A stretch of 12,160 bases of DNA from Pseudomonadota bacterium (GTDB lineage: Bacteria > Pseudomonadota > Alphaproteobacteria > Sphingomonadales > Sphingomonadaceae): NCBI GenBank assembly GCA_023423775.1, contig JAFAEZ010000116.1, positions 1-12,160 on the forward strand, read 5' to 3'. How positions within the stretch are numbered: the first letter of the stretch is position 1; the number at the start of each line of letters is the position of its first letter. The position numbers and the translations under genes were made by a program. This document shows positions 1-7,148 of the stretch, one piece after another. The notes beneath the pieces were generated by a model. The model did no database searches, was not told the origin of the DNA, and was given only the letters and a program-made list of their open reading frames with translations.

Positions 1-68
1 CCCTCGGTATCCGGCGCACCCGCCGACATCATCACGACGGCATAATCGGCAAGGGAGGTAAGGCGCAT
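1..68 (-). CDS. Rrf2/IscR-family transcriptional regulator, N-terminal fragment
   Basis: Only the first 22 codons lie in the window; the gene runs off the left edge. The translation begins MRLTSLADYAVVMMSA, which matches the usual opening of Rrf2-family winged-helix regulators, especially those placed at the head of SUF iron-sulfur assembly operons in alphaproteobacteria. The family binds operator DNA through this N-terminal helix-turn-helix and often senses iron-sulfur cluster status through cysteines further along, which cannot be seen here. The start at 68 is chosen because the family motif begins exactly there. Its Shine-Dalgarno is poor: only GGAA at 74-71, very close to the ATG. A 25-bp near-palindrome at 74-98 lies just upstream and could be its own operator. 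A suf operon to the left is an inference from the family, not something seen. Confidence 0.7.
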   Translation of the reverse strand, partial: MRLTSLADYAVVMMSAGAPDTE

Positions 69-259
69 GATTCCAATCGGATTGATTCGATCCGATTGCC
101 ATGTGGTCGCTTGGCGGATGGAAATCAACCGCAGCTTGGAAAGGCACCATCAGGTTGAATTTGTTGCCTCATGGACCCCGGCCTTCGCCCGCGTGCATAA
201 GGGCAGTCCCCGCCCGGCTACATGTTGGGGCAAGACAAGCGTCTGCAGGAGAATGCCCG
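69..259. other. Divergent intergenic region between the Rrf2 regulator and the small lipoprotein
   Basis: This 191-bp stretch separates two divergent genes and is the longest gene-free stretch in the window. It holds the 25-bp palindrome at 74-98 and the Shine-Dalgarno of the lipoprotein (AGGAGA, 247-252). I could not identify a convincing -35/-10 pair for either gene. The open frames across it (from 67 and 101) are unsupported: the better start of the lipoprotein is at 260. Confidence 0.6.
74..98. promoter_or_regulatory. 25-bp near-perfect palindrome, candidate operator
   Basis: The arms CAATCGGAT (74-82) and ATCCGATTG (90-98) are exact reverse complements. In the 7-base centre two further pairs match (84-85 with 87-88), leaving a single mismatched pair (83/89) around the central base 86. 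It lies 5 bases upstream of the Rrf2-type start codon and would cover that gene's ribosome-binding region. A symmetric site of this size fits a dimeric repressor, and autoregulation is common among Rrf2/IscR proteins. The arms do not obviously resemble the E. coli IscR consensus, so the identity of the binding protein is an inference. Confidence 0.55.
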
Positions 260-613
260 ATGCCAAAAGGTTGGAAGCGCGCCGTCGCACCCATCGTCGC
301 CGGCGTCGGCCTGTTGGCGCTCAGCGGATGCGCGGCGGGGATGGCAATGAGCGCGGCCGGGATGGCGGCGCGCGCGGCGCAGGGCACGCCGCAGAGCAAC
401 GAGCATCTGCAGCCCGCCGCGGTGCAGGACTGCAGCGCGCGGGCCGCGCCTTATGGCGCGGTCCACATCATCGACGCCGAGCAGCGGTCGGCGAGCAGGA
501 TCATCGTCTGGGGCACGGTCGACAACGGCGTCGAGAAACGCTCGTTCGAATGCGCCTACGGCACCAAGGTCACCGACTTCAAGCTGCGGCCGATCCGCCC
601 CCTCCGACAATAA
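260..613 (+). CDS. Small putative lipoprotein of unknown function
   Basis: The protein has 117 residues. A basic N-terminus (MPKGWKR) leads into a hydrophobic segment ending in a lipobox, LSGC, with the lipidated cysteine at residue 24. The product should be exported and anchored to a membrane facing the periplasm. A short Ala/Met/Gly-rich stretch follows, then a soluble domain of about 65 residues with two more cysteines (58 and 98) that could form a disulfide. The C-terminal pattern (VEKRSFECAYGTKV, about residues 91-104) looks like a conserved beta-rich module, but I do not recognise the family. The start at 260 is supported by AGGAGA at 247-252 and by the position of the signal sequence; the frame stays open upstream to 101, but that extension would bury the signal peptide. 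An intrinsic terminator follows the stop codon directly. Confidence 0.75.
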   Translation: MPKGWKRAVAPIVAGVGLLALSGCAAGMAMSAAGMAARAAQGTPQSNEHLQPAAVQDCSARAAPYGAVHIIDAEQRSASRIIVWGTVDNGVEKRSFECAYGTKVTDFKLRPIRPLRQ

Positions 614-640
614 GCGTCCGGCCGGAACCGGACGCCTTTT
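614..640 (+). terminator. Intrinsic terminator after the small lipoprotein
   Basis: An exact 8-bp stem, GCGTCCGG (614-621) with CCGGACGC (628-635), encloses a 6-base loop and is followed by CTTTTC. It begins on the base after the upstream TAA. The minus-strand DUF885 gene ends two bases further on, at 642, so the hairpin sits between two convergent genes. The T-run serves the plus strand; there is no comparable A-run on the other side for the minus-strand gene. Confidence 0.75.
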
Positions 641-641
641 C

Positions 642-2483
642 TCAGCCCGCTTTCCGGCTGGCGATCCAGGCGTCGACATTCCTTTCGAGGAATTCGAGCG
701 GGACCGGGCCGGACAGCAAGACGGCGTCATGGAAGCCCTTGATGTCGAAGCGGTCGCCGAGTTCGGCGCGGGCTTTTTCCCGCAATTGCTCGATCTTCAG
801 CTTGCCGACCATATAAGCCGTCGCCTGGCCGGGATAGACGACGTAGCGCTCGATCGCCTTGACGATCCCGCCCTTGGCGTCGGCGCTGTTGTCCTCGACA
901 TATTTGATCGCCTGCTCGCGGGTCCACCTTTTGTGGTGAAGGCCCGAGTCGACGACGAGGCGGATGGCGCGGTGCAGCTCGAGCTGGAGCCGGCCGAAAT
1001 CGCTGTACGGGTCCTGATACTGGCCCATGTCCTTGCCGAGCTTCTCGGAATAGAGGCCCCAGCCCTCGCTGTAAGCGGTGAAGCCGCCGAACTGGCGGAA
1101 GGGCGGCACGGAATCGCCGAGCTCGGTCTGGACGGCGCGCTGGAGATGGTGGCCGGGAACGCCCTCATGATAGAACAAAGCCTCGATCTCGGTCGTCGGC
1201 ATGTCGTTCATGTCGTAGAGATTGACGTAATAGGTGCCGGGGCGCGAGCCATCCGGGGCGGGGCGGTTGTAGAAGGCCTTGCCGGCCGATTTCTCGCGGA
1301 ACGGCTCGACGCGCTTCACCACCAGAGGCGCCTTGGGCGTGGTCGCGAACCAGTCGGGCAGCTTGGCCGTCATCTCCTTGTTGAACTGCTCGGTCTTGTC
1401 GAGATAGGCCTGCCGGCCCGCGTCGGTGTTGGGGAAGTAGAAGGCCTTGTCGGTCCGCATCTTCTCGAAGAATTGCTGGAGCGTGCCGGTGAAGCCGACC
1501 TGCTTCATGATGCCGCGCATCTCGTCGTGGATGCGGGCGACCTGCTCGAGACCGAGCGTGTGGATCTGCTCCGGGCCCATGTCGGTGGTCGTGTAGTAGC
1601 GCAGCAAGGCGGCATATTGGGCGGCGCCGTTCTGGAAGCGCCAAATGCCGTCGTCGTTGCCGGCCGATTTCTGCTGCTCCTCCATCAGCGCGATGACGCG
1701 CTGGTAAGCGGGCTTCACTTCCTCGACGAGCGCCTTGCGGCCGGCCTCGATCAGCCGCGTCTTTTCGGCCGGCGCGATGTCGAGCTTGTTCACCTTGGCC
1801 TTGAAATCCGCAAACAGGGCGCTGTCCGCCCCGGGGCCGTAGGGCGCGCCGCTGATGATGTTGCGCGCGTCCTGGATCACATACGGGAACACCCATTTGG
1901 GCGGCAGGATGCCGAGCGCCTGGCGCGCCTTGGCCTCGGCGATCGCCTGGTCGAGGAAGGTGTCCAGCGTCTGCAGGCGCGACAGATAGGCTTCGGCATC
2001 GGCGAGCGTGTCGACGCGGTGGATGTTGATCAGGAAAGCAGGGCCGTCGCTCTGCACGCCGTTCATCTGGTCGAAGACGTAGGAATGGCGCCGGTAGGGG
2101 AAGATCGCCTCGCTGCGCGCGACACCATATTCGAACAGGTCGTAGCTCAACTGGTCGGCCGGCGAGAGTGAAGCGCGATCGAATTGCGCGCGCAGCGCCG
2201 CGAGGGTGCGCAGATCGAGTTCGCGCGATTCCATGTCGGCGCGGTCCCCATATTCGTCCCATTTGCCGTAATCGGCGTCGCGGATGCCGCGCGACGCCTT
2301 GGCCAGCGGCGACATTGCCAGCTGCGCCTTGTCATAGGCTTCGAAGAAAGCGGCGAGCTCCGCGCTGTCCGCGGCCGGAGCAGCCGCGGCGGCGGGAGCG
2401 GCGGGCGGCGCGGACGCCTCCGGTGGCGTCGTCGCGCAGGCGGCGAGCAGAGCGGTCGAGGCGAGCAGCAAAGTGCGGATCAT
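642..2483 (-). CDS. DUF885 family lipoprotein, putative zinc metallopeptidase-like protein
   Basis: The protein has 613 residues from the preferred start. An N-terminal lipobox (LLAAC, Cys16) is followed by an Ala/Pro-rich linker to about residue 40, then one long DUF885 domain to the C-terminus. Family hallmarks are visible: HEGVPGHH at 439-446, EGWGLYSE at 473-480, and a late PGQATAYMVGKLKI segment. The HExxxGHH motif followed by a downstream glutamate resembles a metallopeptidase zinc site. The family is largely uncharacterised, so peptidase activity is inferred. It should be tethered to a membrane on the periplasmic side. The start at 2483 is preferred because GGAAGGA lies 5 bases upstream and the signal peptide is then compact. 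A start at 2498 (five residues longer, preceded by AAAGG) is possible, but a TATA-like box at 2514-2509 would leave it almost no leader. The gene is divergent from pyrD. Confidence 0.88.
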   Translation of the reverse strand: MIRTLLLASTALLAACATTPPEASAPPAAPAAAAAPAADSAELAAFFEAYDKAQLAMSPLAKASRGIRDADYGKWDEYGDRADMESRELDLRTLAALRAQFDRASLSPADQLSYDLFEYGVARSEAIFPYRRHSYVFDQMNGVQSDGPAFLINIHRVDTLADAEAYLSRLQTLDTFLDQAIAEAKARQALGILPPKWVFPYVIQDARNIISGAPYGPGADSALFADFKAKVNKLDIAPAEKTRLIEAGRKALVEEVKPAYQRVIALMEEQQKSAGNDDGIWRFQNGAAQYAALLRYYTTTDMGPEQIHTLGLEQVARIHDEMRGIMKQVGFTGTLQQFFEKMRTDKAFYFPNTDAGRQAYLDKTEQFNKEMTAKLPDWFATTPKAPLVVKRVEPFREKSAGKAFYNRPAPDGSRPGTYYVNLYDMNDMPTTEIEALFYHEGVPGHHLQRAVQTELGDSVPPFRQFGGFTAYSEGWGLYSEKLGKDMGQYQDPYSDFGRLQLELHRAIRLVVDSGLHHKRWTREQAIKYVEDNSADAKGGIVKAIERYVVYPGQATAYMVGKLKIEQLREKARAELGDRFDIKGFHDAVLLSGPVPLEFLERNVDAWIASRKAG

Positions 2484-2536
2484 GGACGTCCTTCCCATAT
2501 TACCTTTGGATATAGAGTAAGCGCGCTTTGCGGGCT

Positions 2537-2574
2537 TTGACCAGCCACGGCGGTAATGCCATAGCCAGTGCGCA
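2537..2574 (+). promoter_or_regulatory. Candidate pyrD promoter, possibly giving a leaderless mRNA
   Basis: TTGACC (2537-2542) matches the -35 consensus at five of six bases. After a 17-base spacer comes CATAGC (2560-2565), a weak -10. Transcription would then begin around 2572-2575, at or next to the A of the pyrD ATG. No Shine-Dalgarno is visible ahead of that ATG, which agrees with a leaderless start. The -10 match is poor, so this is tentative. Confidence 0.35.
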
Positions 2575-3603
2575 ATGCTGTACCCCCTCCTGCGCCCATT
2601 GATCTTCTCGCTCGACGCCGAACGCGCGCATCAGTGGACGCTGGCGGCGCTGAAGGCGCTGCCGACCGGCAAGGCGCCCAAGCCGACCCTGCCGATCAGC
2701 GTGGCGGGCCTCGATTTTCCCAATCCGGTCGGCCTCGCTGCGGGCTTCGACAAGAATGCCGAGGTGTTCGGGCCGATCCTGCGCCTTGGCTTCGGCTTCG
2801 CCGAGATCGGCACCGTGACGCCGCTGCCGCAGGACGGAAACCCGAAGCCGCGCCTGTTCCGGCTCGCCGAGGACCGGGCGGTGATCAACCGGATGGGCTT
2901 CAACAATGGCGGCCTCGAAGCGGCGCGTGCACGGCTCGAGCGGCGGCGCGGACCAGGAATCGTTGGCGCCAATATTGGTGCCAACAAGGACAGCGACGAC
3001 CGCATCCTCGATTATGTGAAGGGCGTGCGGGCGATGGCGCCGGTCGCCGACTATCTCACCGTCAACATTTCCTCGCCCAATACCCCTGGGCTACGCGCGC
3101 TGCAGGACAAAGGCGCACTGGACGCGTTGCTCTCGGCCGTTGCCGAGGCGCGCGGGGCCGGCGGACCGCCGATCTTCCTGAAACTCGCACCGGACCTCGA
3201 GCGCGAGGATATCGACGACATCGCCGCCGTCGCGATCGGTCGGGGCATCGACGCGCTGATCGTCTCCAACACCACGATATCGCGGCCTTCCCTGGTCTCC
3301 CGTCACCGCGGCGAGGCCGGCGGCCTGTCCGGAGCGCCGCTGAAGGAGCTCGCGCTGCAGCGGCTGCGCGACTTCCGCTCGGCGACCGGCGGCGCATTGC
3401 CGCTGATCGCGGCCGGCGGCATCGAGAATGGGGTCGACGCCTATCGGCGCATTCGCGCGGGGGCGAGCCTGGTCCAGCTTTATTCGGCGCTCGTCTATCG
3501 CGGTCCGGGCCTCGCCCGGCTCATCGTCTCTGAACTGAACAGCCTCCTCAGGCGTGACGGCTTCTCCTCGCTCGGCGAGGCGGTCGGCGCCGATCACCGG
3601 TAA
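2575..3603 (+). CDS. pyrD: Dihydroorotate dehydrogenase (quinone), class 2
   Basis: This 342-residue enzyme oxidises dihydroorotate to orotate with FMN and passes electrons to membrane quinone, the fourth step of de novo pyrimidine synthesis. Class 2 features are clear. The N-terminal amphipathic segment (MLYPLLRPLIFSLDAERAHQ) forms the membrane and quinone-binding helices. Next come GLAAGFDKNAEV, the GTVTPLPQDGNPKPR region, INRMGFNNGG and the GANIGANKDS segment. The active-site loop NISSPNTPGLR spans 164-174; Ser167 corresponds to the catalytic Ser175 of E. coli, with Asn164 and Asn169 as substrate-binding residues. The FMN-phosphate region AAGGIENGVDAYRRIRAGAS lies near the C-terminus. Length is close to the E. 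coli enzyme (336). The start is set by the conserved N-terminus, although no Shine-Dalgarno precedes it. The stop codon forms part of the ribosome-binding site of the downstream ggt, 10 bases away. Confidence 0.96.
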   Translation: MLYPLLRPLIFSLDAERAHQWTLAALKALPTGKAPKPTLPISVAGLDFPNPVGLAAGFDKNAEVFGPILRLGFGFAEIGTVTPLPQDGNPKPRLFRLAEDRAVINRMGFNNGGLEAARARLERRRGPGIVGANIGANKDSDDRILDYVKGVRAMAPVADYLTVNISSPNTPGLRALQDKGALDALLSAVAEARGAGGPPIFLKLAPDLEREDIDDIAAVAIGRGIDALIVSNTTISRPSLVSRHRGEAGGLSGAPLKELALQRLRDFRSATGGALPLIAAGGIENGVDAYRRIRAGASLVQLYSALVYRGPGLARLIVSELNSLLRRDGFSSLGEAVGADHR

Positions 3604-3613
3604 GGATACACGC

Positions 3614-5281
3614 ATGTTGAAACGCTTCCTGCTGCTTGTAGCCCTGATCGTCGCGCCCGTCGCCGCGACGGCGCAAGGCGTGGTCTCGTCCGCCGACCCG
3701 CGCGCCAGCGCGGCCGGCCGCGAGATCCTGCAAGCGGGCGGAAGCGCGGCCGACGCGGCGATGGCGATGATGCTGGCGCTGACCGTGGTCGAGCCGCAGA
3801 GCTCCGGCATCGGCGGCGGCGGCTTCATGATCCACCACGATGCGGGGCTCGGCATCATCCAGACGATCGACGGCCGCGAGAAGGCGCCGGCGGCCGCCGG
3901 CCCGAACCGCTTCATCGGCGCCGACGGCAAGCCGATGCCCTACAGCCTCGCCCAGCCGGGCGGCTTCTCGGTCGGCGTCCCGGGCAATATCCGGTTGATG
4001 GCGCGCACCCACCAGCGTTGGGGCAAGCTGCCCTGGGCGCAATTGTTCGCGCCGGCGATCCGGCTCGCCGAGGACGGCTTCGTCGTCAACAGGACGCTGG
4101 CCAACCGGCTCGTGGCGTCCTCGAAGCTGTTCGAGCGCTTCCCCGAAGCGCGGGCGCTGTTCCTGATCGACGGCCAGCTGGCCAAGGAAGGCGACACGAT
4201 CCGCAACCCGGCCATGGCGAAGACCTTGCGCGCGATCGCCGAGCGCGGACCCGATGCCTTCTATACCGGCGAAGTCGGCGAGGCGATCAGCGCCGCGGTG
4301 GCCAACGCCCCGTCCAACCCGACGCAGCTCACGCTCGCCGACCTTGCCGCCTACCAGGCGAAGGACCGCCCCGCGGTCTGCACCCATTACCGCAAATACA
4401 AGGTGTGCGGCATGGGCCCGCCTTCCTCGGGCGCGACCACGGTCGGGCAGATCCTGGGCATGATCGAACGGTTCGACATGAAGGCGATGGGCAAGGACGA
4501 CCCGCGCAGCTGGCACGCCATCGCCGAGGCGATGAAGCTCGCTTACGCCGATCGTGACCTCTATGTCGGCGACGCCGATTTCGTGTCGGTGCCCGTCCCC
4601 GGCATGATCGACCCGGCCTATATGCGCGCCCGCTCGAAGCTGATCTCGCTCGCCCGGCCGCTCGGCAAATATGAGCCCGGCACGCCCCCGGGCGCTGCAC
4701 GCCGCACGCGTGGCCCGGCCGACGAAGTGCCCGGCACCACCCATTTCGCCGCGGTCGACAAGGACGGCAACGTCGCCAACATGACCTCGACGATCGAGGA
4801 TGCGTTCGGCAGCCAGCTCGTCGCAGGCGGCTTCTTCCTCAACAACGAGCTCACCGACTTCAGCATGGTGCCCGAGGTGAACGGCGCGCCGGTCGCCAAC
4901 CGGGTCGAGCCGGGCAAGCGCCCGCGCTCGTCCATGTCGCCGACCATCGTCTATGACGAGAGCGGCCAGCCGGTGTTTGCGGTCGGATCGGCCGGCGGCC
5001 CGCGCATCATCATGCACGTGCTGAAATCGCTGGTCGGCTATATCGATTTCGGCCTGTCGGCGCAGGAGGCGATCGCGCTGCCCAACATCTTCTTCACCGG
5101 CGACACGACCCTGGTCGAGCGGGGCACGTTCCTCGAAAAGATGATTCCCGAGCTGAGCAAGATCGACGGCCTGGTGAGCGCATCCAACCTCGGATCGAAG
5201 CTCAACGCGGTCGAGCGCACCGCCGCCGGCTGGCGCGGCGCCGCCGACCCGCGCAGCGAGGGTGTCGCGCTTACCGAATAG
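3614..5281 (+). CDS. ggt: Gamma-glutamyltransferase (glutathione hydrolase) precursor
   Basis: This 555-residue exported enzyme cleaves the gamma-glutamyl bond of glutathione and related peptides by hydrolysis or transfer. A Sec signal peptide covers residues 1-20 (cleavage ATA|QG). The large subunit contains SGIGGGGFM and the substrate-binding TIDGREKAP with Arg88, equivalent to Arg114 of the E. coli enzyme. GTTHFAAVDKDGN marks the autocleavage site: Thr375 is the expected nucleophile and new N-terminus of a 181-residue small subunit. That subunit carries NNELTDFS (Asp415), KRPRSSMSPT and the GSAGGPRI oxyanion loop. The start at 3614 is chosen for the signal peptide and for TAAGGA at 3601-3606, 7 bases upstream; the frame opens at 3554 inside pyrD, but that extension hides the signal peptide. 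The insert between DFS and KRP is 17 residues, shorter than the E. coli lid region. The 10-base gap suggests cotranscription with pyrD. Confidence 0.94.
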   Translation: MLKRFLLLVALIVAPVAATAQGVVSSADPRASAAGREILQAGGSAADAAMAMMLALTVVEPQSSGIGGGGFMIHHDAGLGIIQTIDGREKAPAAAGPNRFIGADGKPMPYSLAQPGGFSVGVPGNIRLMARTHQRWGKLPWAQLFAPAIRLAEDGFVVNRTLANRLVASSKLFERFPEARALFLIDGQLAKEGDTIRNPAMAKTLRAIAERGPDAFYTGEVGEAISAAVANAPSNPTQLTLADLAAYQAKDRPAVCTHYRKYKVCGMGPPSSGATTVGQILGMIERFDMKAMGKDDPRSWHAIAEAMKLAYADRDLYVGDADFVSVPVPGMIDPAYMRARSKLISLARPLGKYEPGTPPGAARRTRGPADEVPGTTHFAAVDKDGNVANMTSTIEDAFGSQLVAGGFFLNNELTDFSMVPEVNGAPVANRVEPGKRPRSSMSPTIVYDESGQPVFAVGSAGGPRIIMHVLKSLVGYIDFGLSAQEAIALPNIFFTGDTTLVERGTFLEKMIPELSKIDGLVSASNLGSKLNAVERTAAGWRGAADPRSEGVALTE

Positions 5282-5335
5282 GTCGGCTAAAGACGGGCGC
5301 CGACACGGGCAAACCGTGCGGTCCGGGGAGGCTCA

Positions 5336-7129
5336 ATGCGCACGTTCGAACATTTTCCGAATCTGGTCACGATGTTCTTCACGCGGGCCGCGGAGAAGGG
5401 CGACGCGCCGTTCCTGTGGGCCAAGAAGCAGGGGGAATGGCGATCGACGAGCTGGCGCGAGGCGGCCGATAAGGTCGCGGCGCTGGCGGCCGCGCTGAAG
5501 CGGATCGGCCTCAATCCGGGCGACACGGTGATGCTGGTTTCGGAGAACCGGCCGGAATGGTGCATCGCCGACCTTGCCATCATGGCCGCGGGCTGCGTCA
5601 CCGTGCCGACCTACATCACCAATACCGAGCGCGACCACCAGCATATCCTGGATGACAGCGGCGCGCGGGCCGTGATCGTCTCGACGCCCAAGCTCGCCAA
5701 GACCCTGCTGCCGGCGGCATTGCGCACGTCGGGCTGCGAGCATGTGATCGGCATCGAGCCGATCCGCGCCGGCCAGGCGAGCAACGTGCGCTTCCATGAA
5801 TGGGACGCGCTGATCGCGGCCGAGACGCCGGACGTGGCTGCCGTGACCGCGAGCGCGGCGGGCGTCTCCCGCGACGACCTCGCCTGCATCATCTACACGT
5901 CGGGAACCGGCGGCGCGCCGCGCGGCGTCATGCAGCATCACGGCGCGATCCTCCATAATGTCGAGGGTTGCGTCGACGTAATTGCCGAAGATTTCGGCTG
6001 GGACGACGAGGTGTTCCTGTCCTTCCTCCCCGCCTCCCACGCCTACGAGCATAGCGGCGGCCAGCATTTCCCGATCGGGCTCGGCGGGCAGATCTATTAT
6101 TCGGAAGGGCTGGAGAAGCTGGCCTCCAACATCGAGGAGGTGAAGCCGACGATCATGGTGGTGGTGCCGCGCCTGTTCGAAGTGTTGCGCCAGCGCATCC
6201 TGAAGCAGGTCGAGAAGCAGGGCCGGCTGACCAATTACCTGCTCGACCGCGCGCTCGCGATCGGCGCCAAGGATTATGCAGGCGGCGTGCCTCTGCTCGA
6301 CCGGCCGATGAATTTCCTCCTCGGCAAGACGTTGCGGCCCAAGATCAGCGCGCGCTTCGGCGGCCGGATCAAGGCGATGGTTTCGGGCGGGGCGCCGCTC
6401 AATCCGGAAGTCGGCATCTTCTTCCATTCGATGGGGCTGACCCTCCTCCAGGGCTATGGCCAGACCGAAGCGGCGCCGGTGATCAGCTGCAACCGGCCCA
6501 AGGCCGGGATCAAGATGGACACGGTCGGCCCGCCGCTGAAGAATACCGAAGTCCGCATCGCCGAGGACGGCGAGATCCTGGTGCGCGGCGAGCTGGTGAT
6601 GAAAGGTTATTGGCGCAACCCGGCCCTGACTGCGCAGACGGTGGTCGACGGCTGGCTGCATACCGGAGACGTCGGCCATATCGACGAAGCGGGACGGATC
6701 GTCATCACCGACCGCAAGAAGGACCTGATCGTCAACGACAAGGGCGAGAATGTCGCGCCGCAGAAGGTCGAGGGCATGCTCACCCTGCAGCCCGAGATCG
6801 TCCAGGCGATGGTGGTCGGCGACAAGAGGCCGTACATCGTCGGCCTGATCGTACCCGATCCTGAATGGACCGCCGAATGGGCGACCGCCAACGGGCTGAA
6901 GGTCGATTTCGCGGCGCTCGCCGGGGACCCGGCCTATCATCGCGCGCTCGGGGCCGCGGTGGACCGGGTCAATGCCGATCTGTCGGTGACCGAGAAGGTG
7001 CGGCGTTTCATCCTGGCCGACCAACCCTTCACGGTCGAGAACGAGCAATTGACCCCGTCGATCAAGATCCGGCGGCACATTCTCAAGCGGATTTACGGCG
7101 ACCGGCTCGACGCGCTCTACGCGCGCTAG
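5336..7129 (+). CDS. Long-chain fatty-acid-CoA ligase (AMP-forming), FadD15-like
   Basis: This 597-residue member of the ANL adenylate-forming superfamily activates a carboxylic acid, probably a long-chain fatty acid, to an acyl-adenylate and then acyl-CoA. Motifs in order: the ATP-binding P-loop YTSGTGGAPRG (187-197), LPASHAYEHSGG, GYGQTEAAP (373-381), WLHTGDVG (440-447), the hinge DRKKDLIVNDKGENVAP, and the C-terminal lysine of SIKIRR (Lys577), expected to drive adenylation. The P-loop departs from the common YTSGTTGxPKG at two sites, Gly192 for Thr and Arg196 for Lys. Overall length and the TPSIKIRRHILKRIYGDRLDALY ending resemble bacterial ligases of the FadD15/bubblegum type rather than E. 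coli FadD. GGGGAGG (5325-5331) lies 4 bases before the ATG. The gene follows ggt by 54 bp and may share its transcript. Substrate chain length cannot be read from the sequence. Confidence 0.9.
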   Translation: MRTFEHFPNLVTMFFTRAAEKGDAPFLWAKKQGEWRSTSWREAADKVAALAAALKRIGLNPGDTVMLVSENRPEWCIADLAIMAAGCVTVPTYITNTERDHQHILDDSGARAVIVSTPKLAKTLLPAALRTSGCEHVIGIEPIRAGQASNVRFHEWDALIAAETPDVAAVTASAAGVSRDDLACIIYTSGTGGAPRGVMQHHGAILHNVEGCVDVIAEDFGWDDEVFLSFLPASHAYEHSGGQHFPIGLGGQIYYSEGLEKLASNIEEVKPTIMVVVPRLFEVLRQRILKQVEKQGRLTNYLLDRALAIGAKDYAGGVPLLDRPMNFLLGKTLRPKISARFGGRIKAMVSGGAPLNPEVGIFFHSMGLTLLQGYGQTEAAPVISCNRPKAGIKMDTVGPPLKNTEVRIAEDGEILVRGELVMKGYWRNPALTAQTVVDGWLHTGDVGHIDEAGRIVITDRKKDLIVNDKGENVAPQKVEGMLTLQPEIVQAMVVGDKRPYIVGLIVPDPEWTAEWATANGLKVDFAALAGDPAYHRALGAAVDRVNADLSVTEKVRRFILADQPFTVENEQLTPSIKIRRHILKRIYGDRLDALYAR

Positions 7130-7148
7130 GGGCAACACAGTCCCGTTC

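Noticed and set aside
453..2171. Long plus-strand open frame (572 codons) opposite the DUF885 gene
   Set aside because: It is antisense to a gene with clear family motifs; its Leu/Val/Gly/Asp/Arg-rich composition is the usual shadow of GC-rich codon bias, and it has no signal, domain or ribosome-binding site.
2556..2564. Two-codon open frame ATG CCA TAG just upstream of pyrD, considered as a regulatory mini-ORF
   Set aside because: Such a short frame is expected by chance, and it overlaps the candidate -10 box, so it would not be transcribed if that promoter is right.
3554..3613. Upstream in-frame extension of ggt overlapping the end of pyrD
   Set aside because: It would add 20 residues ahead of a good signal peptide, while the ATG at 3614 has a proper ribosome-binding site.
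3548..5017. Minus-strand open frame (489 codons) opposite ggt
   Set aside because: Antisense shadow of a well-supported gene, rich in Arg/His/Asp/Gly and without recognisable motifs.
5304..5318. Hairpin CACGG-gcaaa-CCGTG between ggt and the ligase gene, considered as a terminator
   Set aside because: The stem has only 5 bp and no T-run follows, so it is weak and does not argue against readthrough.
5333..7138. Minus-strand open frame (601 codons) spanning the entire acyl-CoA ligase gene
   Set aside because: Striking in length, but its composition is that expected when GC-biased third codon positions are read on the opposite strand, and the sense frame carries all ANL motifs.
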